Positions 55,887-64,000 of a stretch of 64,000 bases of DNA are shown here, one piece after another. The notes below the pieces were generated by a model. It saw nothing but the letters and a program-made list of their open reading frames with translations. It had not been told where the DNA came from and searched no databases. Positions within the stretch are counted from its first letter, which is position 1; each line of letters opens with the position of its first letter. The DNA comes from Macrolepiota albuminosa (lineage: Eukaryota; Basidiomycota; Agaricomycetes; Agaricales; Agaricaceae), in assembly GCA_027475525.1 (NCBI GenBank), contig JAMWFC010000122.1, positions 620,001 through 684,000 of the forward strand, given 5' to 3'. A program made the translations under genes and the position numbers.

Positions 55887-58800
55887 TTAGTTCCTGAGGC
55901 CCATAAGTTTTACGATGTATTCGTGGTTGACGTGGGGTAACGACTTTGTAAAGAGGTCGGCAATATTCTCAGTCGATGGTATGGGTATGATGTTGATCTG
56001 GCCTTCACGTATGCGCTCTCGAATATGTTGGAATCTGAACCTAGATAAACATAGATACTCGTAAGTATCTCAATCCTCAGTCTATGTTATAACGACTGTA
56101 TTCTGTACCTAGATAAACATAGATACTCGTAAGTATCTCAATCTATGGTACAATTAGTTTCTGTACGTATTCTGTAGGTAACTTTCACTCACCCTCAGTC
56201 TATGTGTAAGTATCTCAATCTATGGTACAATTAGTTTCTGTACGTATTCTGTAGGTAACTTTCACTCACCCTCAGTCTATGTTATAACGACTGAGGGTGC
56301 TGTCTGTAAAGTACGGTATATATACTGTTTCTCTGCTTTGTCTGTAAGTGTGATGAGTGTGATACATGTGAAAGGTGATTGTGTCTCGTCTCTTTGATCG
56401 TGCGCTTACGGTGCCTTGGCCACAGATCTCAACAGAATATAATGATGTCGGATATCTATATGTTTTGTGTGAGCGTGCCCTTTTGTCGATTCCGCAAGGG
56501 CGATCAAGGATCGATTGTCAGCGTGGATGGAAACTGGAAATGTTTGTGGTAGGTCGATTTCAGCTAGGAAGTTGATCATCCAAAGAGCCTGTTGAGCGCT
56601 GCGAGTAAGGGCTATGTATTCAGCCTCAGTAGTGCTGAGTGACACAGTAGGTTGGCGCTTTGAACTCCACGAGACCGCGCCTCCAGCCATCATGAACACA
56701 TACCCTGAAGTCGACCTCCTACTATCTAGGTCTCCTCCATAATCGGCATCTACAAAACCGACCAGCTTGATGTCTTTATCTGGCTGTCCAGAATAAGTAA
56801 GCTTGTAGTCCAACGTCCCCTTCACATACCCAAGCACATGGAGCAAAGCTTTCCAGTGCAAGGGGCCGGGGTTCGATTGGAAACGAGCGAGTACTCCGAC
56901 AGCAAATGACAGATCCGAACGTGTAGTGACCTGAGCCCACATAAGCGAACCAAGAGCCTCTCTATATGGTTTGTTTGCCATGTACTTGCGATCTTCGTCT
57001 GACCTAGGGCACATCTCTTCCGTAAGTCGGATACCTGTTGGTAGTGGCGTGGAGTGCGGGTTACAGTTTGCCATGCCGAACCTTTCCAACACCCGTACAA
57101 GGTATGCTTTTTGCGATAAAGTGATGTTTCCAGTCGTGGGATTGTGCTCAATGGCTATGCCGAGGATGAATGATGGTGTTCCTAAGTCTTTGATTTCGTA
57201 TATGTTCGCAAGCTCTGCTTTTGCCTGGTTGGCTCCATTCTTTGTGGTAGACGTACCGAATACATCATCGTTGAACGTGTTTGTGATGATATGTTCTCCA
57301 GCTGTAATCTTTGTTCGGACACACGGGTCAGCTCGCGACGTGTAGTATCCCAAGTCTTTGTATGCCTTGTCCAGGGTCCAGAACCAATCTCTCCCTCCCT
57401 GCATCAATCCATAGAGTGTCTTCAGGAGTACTATCTTCTTCCCCTCCCCTCCTGGCAGACCAGGTGGTACGTCCATATACACCTGAAAATCTGGAACACT
57501 GTTCAGGTATGCTGAAACGAAATCAACTTGCCAGATTTCCAACCCAAGGACAGCGGCAACAGCAATTGTGATATGGAGAGACTCCAGACGAGCCACGGCA
57601 GCGTACGTTTCATCATAATCCTCCCCCAGGACTTGAGAATACCCTTTTGCTACTAGCCTAGCCTTCCGGCGCACTATCTGCCCCTCCGAGTCATACTTGA
57701 TTGCGAACACCCAACGGCAGCCAACAGTCTTCTTGCCCGCTGGTACCTCATCTTCAGGAATCAGGCGCCACACCTTTCTATCCTCCATGACACGCAGCTC
57801 GTCCTCTATCGCTGGTTTCCAAAGGTCTGGGCGCCTCATGGCCTCTGCGTACGTCGTTGGCACATGGGTGTCACTGTCAACACTCGAAGTCGCAAGAAGG
57901 GCAAGATACGCGTAGGCATCACTTGCCAGGGAAGCTTGGGGTTCTCTTCCCTGAAGTCTCATCGAACGCCTCGGTGCCTGTGGTGTGGTCGCGTCGGTCG
58001 GTACCTGCACTGTCTCGTGAGGGGTGCCGACATCAGGGTTGGGTTCAGGGTCAGTCGTGGTCATGTCCGATGGATCAGTGATCTGAGATTGCGGTTCGTG
58101 AAGCGGGGCATTCCCACTGACTCGTGGTGCTATGGGTTGCCTAGGCGTGAGTATGCCTGGTGTCTGGGGATTTGGCTGCTCGTGCGTCTTGTGTATGGAT
58201 AGTAAGTCGCCTACGTCATTGCTTGCTGTGTGCGTTCTGTGGCCAGATCCTTCGTGAAAAATGACGTCACGGGAGGTAATGATCGTCCTCGATGTCTTAT
58301 CAAAAAGACGGTATCCCCCCATGCCTGCATACCCCACAAATGCGCACTTGACAGATTTTGGTTCGAGCTTGGATTTGATCAGTTCCTTCGGCACTTTAGC
58401 AAAAGCTATGCATCCAAAAGGCCTTAGGTACGCCATGTTCTGTCTCTTCCCAGTCCACTTTTCCTCAGGCACTCCCCCATGCCGCACCGACGGCAGGTGA
58501 TTGCGAGTATGAATCTGAGTGGCAGCTGCCTCTGCCCAGAGTTCTTTCGACAACCCGCTCTCCACCAACATGCACCTGACTCCCTCGATGATGGTTCGGA
58601 TAGATCTCTCGATAAAACCATTTTGCGAGTGTGCGTATGGGACCACAGGTCTCAGGACAATACCCTGTGCCATGCAGTAATCTTCCCAGCGCTCGTTCAT
58701 CCACTCACGACCAGCGTCCATCCGGGCCATCAGTAGCTTGTTACCAGTTTGGCGTTCGGACTCAGCATGGTAGTTTGTGAAGGCTGCCAGAGTAGTGATG

Positions 58801-60488
58801 GTATCCTTGCACGTCAGGAAGTAGCTCGTGAGTCGTGCAGTGCACCCATCGGCCAGTAACATCATGTACAGAGCGCCACCCAGTGATTTTGTCGACGCCG
58901 GGCCCCACAAGTCTATATACACGCAATCGTTAGGTCTATCTTCAATCGCACGCTGGCCGTCATATGGTCTCGAGGTATGCTTGCCATAGATACAATCTTC
59001 ACACAAACCCTTGACCTCCAGATCTCCCTTGACTGTCAAGCCGTCTACCAGACCATTTCTAACCAGTGTGCATATCGAGTCTGCTCCGGCATGTCCAAAA
59101 CGACGATGCCAACCATCTAGGTTGACCGGTTGGTTTACTGGTGTTGCAATCATCACCTGTGGTGCATATGTTTTGCCCAATGCGTCAAGGCGGTACATGC
59201 CATGTGAACCTCTGCCAATCAGTATTTCTCGTCCTTCAGGGTCCTTAAACATGACCCTGCCCTTCGCAAAGATCACAGAGAATCCTGCAATATCAAACTT
59301 CCCAATTGAGATAAGGTTGGCAGCTAGATCTGGTGTGTGCAGTGCGTTCTTGAACACTAGTTCAGTCGTCGTTCCATTGATTGTGACCTGCTTCCTAACA
59401 GTGCCCTTGCCCACGATATGGAAAATTGCATCCTTTGACGCTGCTCGCCCTTCATGTGGTACTGCAAGTTCGGTATATTCTGAGAACGTGCTTCTGTCTA
59501 CAAAACAGTGGTCGCTCGCACCCGAGTCTGCAAAGGTTGGAGTAGTCTGCAGGTCATTGGAAATGATGGCCAAGGCATATGTGGTTTGTACGGCTGGTAC
59601 TGGGGTCGTACAAGCTAGATTCACTGTGGGTGATGGGTTGGTAGCGATTGATGCCAGCGCTTGTTCGCGGTTCCTGAAATTTGGAGGGAACTGCCCTTCC
59701 TTCCCACCACCTTTCCAGTAGCATCTCTCTATCGTGTGTCCCGCACGTTTACAGTTCGGGTTCGTACACGTCAGCTTTGGCTTTTGTGTTGTCGTGGCTT
59801 GTAGAGCGGTAACTGACGGGGTAGTCGGTTTTTGCATTTTCAGCCGTTCCCAGTGGATCAGCAACCCTGAGATCAAATCAGCCGATGTCTTGGTGGCGTA
59901 CAGGCTGGCTACGACTATATTCCAGGATTCTGGTAGTGACATCATGATTATTGACCTAAAGGTGGCATCTGGAATATTCGCTCCCTTTTCCGTAGCATTT
60001 ACCCATTTTGTGCATAGGTCTGCGAGGTGGATCAAGAGGTCTCCTCCATCAGCAAACCTTGCTCCACGAAGTGCATTTTCCGCTCCCATGGCTGCGAGAT
60101 CCGATACTACACCGTATGCCTTCATCAGTGAGTCCCAGGCCTCAGACGCAGATCCATCCATTTTGATGCCGAGTCCTACAGGGTTTTTACAGTTGTATAC
60201 AATCAGGGCGAGGGTCCACACGTCACGAACATCCCATTCTTCCAGAGATGGGGTAAGCGAGGTCCATGCAGTAGCTTCGCTTGTCTCTCCGGCTGTGAGA
60301 GCTAGCTTTACCTCGTCCTCATCCTCGGTATGTGTTTTTGTAGTTGTAGTGCTCGGCTTTGGAATGCTACCATCAAGTGCACGGGCCGCAATCATGACCC
60401 TGCTTTTGAATTGTACGAAATTCATTCCGTCAAAGTGTAAATCCTCCGGAAATATCGGAGGACCATTGGATGTAGAGTTCTGAGACAT
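55887..60488 (-). pseudogene. gag-pol: copia-2 gag-pol polyprotein, intact except for a solo LTR in its last codons
   Basis: From 60488 the frame is open for 1360 codons. Gag has the UBN2-type region and a knuckle CTNPNCKRAGHTIERC (about residue 240). Protease: FADSGASDHCF. Integrase: WHRRFGHAG, CEDCIYGK, then YIDLWGP, RMDAGREWMN and NGFIERSIRTI for D, D and E. RT: QVDFVSAYLNS, KTLYGLMQGGRDW and FNDDVFG at the YVDD position. RNase H: FVDADYGGDLDSRRSTSGY and STTEAEYIAL. The reading then enters a solo LTR (56026-56434) and stops at 56406. Omitting the solo LTR and one GAATA copy, the frame is exactly restored (1396 codons including stop) to a TAA at 55887-55889, with the usual ENIADLFTK ending. 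LTR similarity of about 328/329 implies a recent insertion. Confidence 0.92.
56026..56434. mobile_element. Solo LTR inside copia-2 pol, TSD GAATA
   Basis: Begins TGTTGGAATCTG and ends GATCTCAACA, flanked by GAATA (56021-56025 and 56435-56439). It is 409 bp as given, of which 77 bp (56129/56206) is probably an assembly duplication, so about 332 bp. It has a TATA-like TATATATAC on the minus strand and the hairpin CCCTCAGT...ACTGAGGG (56268-56298). Its plan matches the LTRs of copia-1 and copia-2 although its sequence differs. Confidence 0.9.
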
Positions 60489-60584
60489 TTTGGTGTCTAT
60501 TTTGTGTGTGAAAAAAAAATTGTGCGAGTCGAATGGGACAAAATTGTCTGCGCAGATTCAAGCGAGGAAACGGGGCCTATAACC

Positions 60585-60949
60585 TGTGAACCGTATAAGT
60601 ACTTATTCCCTCAGGTGTCACGACGAAGTCTGTGATAACGACTATATATTACCTGTGAACCGTATAAGTACTTATTCTACAGGTAATGTAAGTAATGGCA
60701 GTAAAAATAGGTAGTAGACAACGTACCCCTCAGGTGTCACGACGAAGTCCGTGATAACGACTGAGGGGCAGGTTTGTGTACATGCGTATTTATACTAGAA
60801 AATAAGGTTTTAGTAAAGATTGACAAATAAAAGACGTCGCGCTGTGGTGGCGCAACATAACGAAGTAAAAAGAAAATAAATCATAAGTAAACCAAGAAAT
60901 ATAAATAATTATACCGTAACTAGCGCTGACTGGACGTCATACGCTAACA
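60585..60949 (-). repeat. Intact 5' LTR of copia-2, 365 bp, TSD ATCCT
   Basis: Runs TGTGAACCG...CGCTAACA on the plus strand and is followed by ATCCT (60950-60954), as before 14245. The element-strand sequence GGTTATAGGCCCCG at 60571-60584 is the likely primer-binding site, similar to GGTTATGGGC in copia-1. On the minus strand TATAAATACG lies 26 nt before the hairpin CCCCTCAG...CTGAGGGG (60726-60768). The first 23 bases recur at 60654. Confidence 0.93.
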
Positions 60950-61720
60950 ATCCTAAATGGCATTGCATAGCAAGTCTAAAAAAAGTATCTCGAACCACGG
61001 GTGGGGGTACGATGAACAAAGGTCGAAGAGATATTATCTTGACAGATGTATATCTATGCATTCTTGAAGAGGGTCCATCGGCAGAGTTTGATACCTTGGC
61101 CCCTTGATGTATAAGACAAATGATTCAAACTACAAATAGGGATGAGGATCGCTACGTTGTTGTCAGCCTCATTGCATTGTGGGAGATAAAATTTCATCAA
61201 TTTGAGTTTTCTTCTCATCCTTCCATACCTGGAGCCGTGGCCAGAGTGTATCAGTACACTATTGCAAACGTATCAACTACATTCAATGAAGGTCGCTAAC
61301 ACAAGAAATGATCATGAATTGGTCGAAGGGATACTTATCCCAGTTATCTCACGTGCTCAGCATAGTGACCACGTTTTAAAAAGCTCATCTTTCTTGAATC
61401 AACGCACCTTCCTCATGAAATCAGTCCTTCGACCAATTCTCACACGTATTTACTTGCTCTCCCCGATGCCACTTATCAGAAGCTTCTTCGCACCATGGTC
61501 AAGTTTTGGTCAAGTTGTCATTCCCAGTCATTCGCTAGATCGATTTCAGATACCTATTACAAGACCTACAACAATGGATCTCTCTCTCTTGCATTATGTC
61601 GACACGTTGACATGAGATGTGGAAGACACTTGACGCTCTTGGGAGATTTTCACCCTTCATACAGTGCACCACACTTAGAAGCGACCCATCAGGGCCAAGC
61701 GTAACTTTTGGAATTAGACC
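60950..61720. repeat. Right half of the copia-2 target locus
   Basis: 60950-61335 matches 8738-9130. The plus-strand ORF 61202-61615 lies over it and beyond, but has no recognisable domain and is not conserved in frame with the other copy, so I do not call it a gene. Confidence 0.55.
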
Positions 61721-61861
61721 CCGGCAAAAAAAAATTAGGAAGGAAGTGGGATAGAATATGTGTAAAAATGAAAAAACCGAAATTTCCCCTATCACGTGAC
61801 TAAAATCCAGTTTTTGGAAAAAAAATCAAACATAGAGGCCCTGAAAAACAGTCTATATACC

Positions 61862-62272
61862 ATGGTAAGGCCCAGCAAACGTGTTGCGCAGGCCAAACAT
61901 CAACGAGCTAACCATGCTGATGGTTTTGGCCCCAGTTTCACGGATGATCCCATCGACACTTTGACAGATCTTAATTATGCTTTGGCATCGGATTCAGATG
62001 ACGAGATAAAGCATTCTGGCGCAGTGTTTACATTGATTGAGAATGGCAGAGAAGATCTGGCATTTGAAGAGAATGAGAATGAGGACTCTGATGATGAGAA
62101 TGAGGACATGCAGGATCTTGAAACTTACATTGCCTACAGTGTAGTGGGTGTCACTGTGCGTTACAATGCTGTATTGACCTGCATAGGAATCACGTGTCAT
62201 TGCTTAGTTAATATACCAAATGGAGTCATATCAAGGGCCATCAGCTTATATAATGATGGCACAGGGTCCTAA
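61862..62272 (+). CDS. Unknown acidic protein, possibly an N-terminal exon
   Basis: The Met at 61862 (MVRPSKRVAQAKHQRANHAD) gives a better start than the upstream Met at 61796. A basic N-terminus is followed by an acidic stretch with alternating Glu, Asp and Asn. The last part (YSVVGVTVRYNAVLTCIG) may be read-through into an intron beginning at GTAGTGGG. It could be the start of a transposon-associated gene that is cut by the LTR at 62314. Function unknown. Confidence 0.35.
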   Translation: MVRPSKRVAQAKHQRANHADGFGPSFTDDPIDTLTDLNYALASDSDDEIKHSGAVFTLIENGREDLAFEENENEDSDDENEDMQDLETYIAYSVVGVTVRYNAVLTCIGITCHCLVNIPNGVISRAISLYNDGTGS

Positions 62273-62313
62273 ATCCAGTTTTCGAGTGAAAAAAAAAATT
62301 CAAACTTAAAATT

Positions 62314-62610
62314 TGTAGTCCCAGATCTGTAAGATACGAACAAAAAGGAAAAGCCTCAGTGTTGTGTCATTAATGATGAAGACAACTGAGTTCTCATTGT
62401 ACCTGTAAGATACGAACAAAAAGGAAACTACATGACAGTGTAATAATCAGTATATGCTTTTGTCAACGATTGAGTGTGAAACTTACAGCCTCAGTGTTGT
62501 GTTGTTAATGATGAAGACAACTGAGGCTATAAGGAAACCAAACAATGAAAGAGGTGGCAAACAGGCATGTGACTGGTCAGATGCGGTGACCAATAGGAAG
62601 TAGTCCAACA
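62314..62610 (-). repeat. 3' LTR of copia-3
   Basis: Begins TGTAGTCCCAG and ends AGTCCAACA, so the element strand starts TGTTGG. The adjoining CAACCCCATC is GATGGGGTTG on the element strand, a plausible polypurine tract. It contains CTGTAAGATACGAACAAAAA twice (62327 and 62403) and two hairpins GCCTCAGT...ACTGAG (62358-62395 region and 62488-62527). The left boundary is less certain than the right one. Confidence 0.65.
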
Positions 62611-62670
62611 CAACCCCATCGCCACAGGAGAAAAGCGACGTAAAAAGTAAAGAAGTGTGGAAAGTAAGAA

Positions 62671-64000
62671 TCAATGGCAAACCAAGCCAAGGCCAAGCAC
62701 AAAGCAATCATGTAGTACACACGGCAAAGCTTTTGTGAGAATATCTGCGACCATATCAGAGGTTGAGACCCAGGTAGGCTCAAAGGAACCAGATTGAAAG
62801 TGTTCGAGAATAAAATGATAGCGGATGTTGATGTGTTTGGATCGGGAAGTAGTGGAGTCGGATTTTGCGATGTCAATGGCACTTTTGTTATTATAAACGA
62901 GGGGAAAAGGTATAGGAGCAGGTAGTGAGAGCGATGTAAGAAGTGAGCGAATCCAGATAGCTTCATGCATGGCATGCGCCATAGACATATACTCCGCCTC
63001 AGTCAAAGAGAGAGCCACTGTACGTTGCCGAACAGAAGACCAAGATATTAAAGAAGAATAGAGGAAAAAGGCATAACCAGAAATGCTGTGGCGAGTCAAC
63101 AAATCAGATGCCCAATCAGCATCTACAAAGCCACAACCTTGGGAAAGTAAAAGATATATAGGTGGATGATTCTTGGGTTCTGTAAAGTTGTAAAGTAGGG
63201 CAAAATCGATTGTGCCAGACAAATAACAGAGAACTCCCTTAGCAGCGAGAAGATGAGAACGCGTAGGACAGGAGTTATACTGGCCTAAGCTCATGGCTGT
63301 AAAAGCCAGATCAGGCCATGTGCAGAGGCTAAGATAAAGGATGGAGCCAACTAAACGTTGATAGTGTAACTTCAGATTCTCGTCTGAAATGTCAGGAAGA
63401 GAGTTGGGTGGTGGGTCCGGAAGGGAATGAAGTGAGTGGTATAACGGAACTGCGGTGGACTTGGCCTCAAGAAGATTATAAGTCGAGAGTAAGTCCATTA
63501 TGAAACCCCTCTGGGAGAGCCAAAGTTTGCATTGAGAGTGATCCCTATCAATTCAAATTTCCAAGTACAGTGTTGTCGGACCTGAATCAATAACTTCAAA
63601 TCGTTCATTTAAATGCCTAATGAGCCAAAGGTATAGTGGAACAGAGTTCATGGCATTCAGGCCATCATTAACATGGACGCAGATGATGATGAAAAGTTTC
63701 GAGCCATCAAGAGGCATCAGAACCATAGGATCAGGTGATTCGTCAAAATGACCAAGAAATACAGCATGATCCACCTCACAGTGGGTAAGGCCCAGATCTT
63801 CAAGAGCTTGGCAAAGAATAGTGTATCATTCATGAGAGGATTGCTTGAGACCGTATAAAGCTTGAAGTAGGCAGTAGCAGGAAGATTGATCAGGTTCAGG
63901 AAAACCTGGAACTTGCTTATAGTATACCTCATGGAAAAGGGAAGTGTTTAAAAAGGCTGTCTTAACGTCGAATGTGAAAAGATGAAAGTCATATTTTGCA
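62671..64000 (-). pseudogene. pol: copia-3 pol, RT and RNase H part, frameshifted, runs off the window
   Basis: From the window edge leftwards the minus strand gives RT pieces in changing frames: FDVKTAFLNTSLFHEVYY, LLQALYGLKQS, DHAVFLGHFDESP, then VHVNDGLNA at the YVDD position. RNase H and the C-terminus are in one frame (63498-62671): GFVDADWASDLLTRHSISGY, SLTEAEYMSMAHA, SKHINIRYHFI and DMVADILTKALP. The first catalytic Asp of YVDD is Asn, and frames break at least twice, so the element is dead. It is a different copia lineage from copia-1 and copia-2. Confidence 0.85.

Larger units (their letters stand above)
2335..56282. repeat. About 25 tandem duplications of 77 bp (likely assembly overlaps)
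   Basis: Start positions of first/second copy: 2335/2412, 3887/3964, 10889/10966, 13731/13808, 16185/16262, 17558/17635, 18250/18327, 19556/19633, 19703/19780, 20507/20584, 21819/21896, 23557/23634, 24394/24471, 36834/36911, 38100/38177, 38372/38449, 39042/39119, 39729/39806, 41285/41363 (78, one extra C), 41488/41565, 42491/42568, 42896/42973, 51474/51551, 52741/52818, 56129/56206. Copies are identical or differ at one base. The spacing is constant while the sequence is unrelated from site to site, in exons, introns and spacers alike. Confidence 0.93.

Noticed and set aside
59011..60483. Two plus-strand ORFs of 236 and 249 aa
   Set aside because: They lie antisense to the copia-2 gag-pol frame and have no recognisable domain.

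Overview
This is nuclear DNA of a filamentous basidiomycete, almost certainly an agaricomycete. The evidence is the FunK1-type kinases, the introns of about 50-60 nt, the Ty1/copia elements of fungal type, a RepHel Helitron with a DUF6570-like region, a JmjC-like oxygenase gene and a fragment of a transposon-associated 2OG-Fe(II) oxygenase. The window is an accessory region dominated by mobile elements. No housekeeping gene was recognised.

Layout. 1-2.8 kb: 3' part of an LTR element (CCHC gag remnant, an unrecognised 554-aa ORF, one LTR). 3.6-7.8 kb: 2OG-oxygenase fragment, an RNase H1 N-terminal-domain gene and an unknown multi-exon gene. 9.4-14.2 kb: two tandem FunK1 kinase genes on the minus strand; the second looks catalytically dead. 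14.2-61 kb: one young copia element (copia-2; outer ends 14245 and 60949, target duplication ATCCT on both sides) whose 3' LTR is split by a 41-kb insertion (14574-55824). That insertion holds two 2-kb inverted arms, two divergent unknown genes, a LINE, copia-1 (30475-35923), a JmjC-like gene, two CACTG MITEs, a 7.6-kb RepHel ORF, a retroposon with a 17-bp target duplication and a miniature LTR element (TRIM). A solo LTR further splits the copia-2 polyprotein. 62.3-64 kb: a third, decayed copia element running off the window.

How the pieces relate. The 41-kb block carries old, CpG-decayed sequence yet sits in an LTR that differs from its partner at one position in about 329, so it appears to have arrived recently as a unit. 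Its ends (TC start, A/T target, short inverted repeat, 3' hairpin) and the orientation of the RepHel gene suggest a giant gene-capturing Helitron. Four different LTR sequences share one modular plan: a hairpin at the predicted RNA 5' end, and a second hairpin core next to a duplicated LTR edge. The TRIM carries a tRNA-like element with pol III boxes in its LTRs.

Quality warning. About 25 direct tandem duplications of 77 bp (one of 78) are scattered through the window. This looks like unmerged k=77 contig overlaps from assembly, not biology. They break several reading frames that otherwise make sense, so frameshifts at those coordinates should not be read as pseudogenisation.
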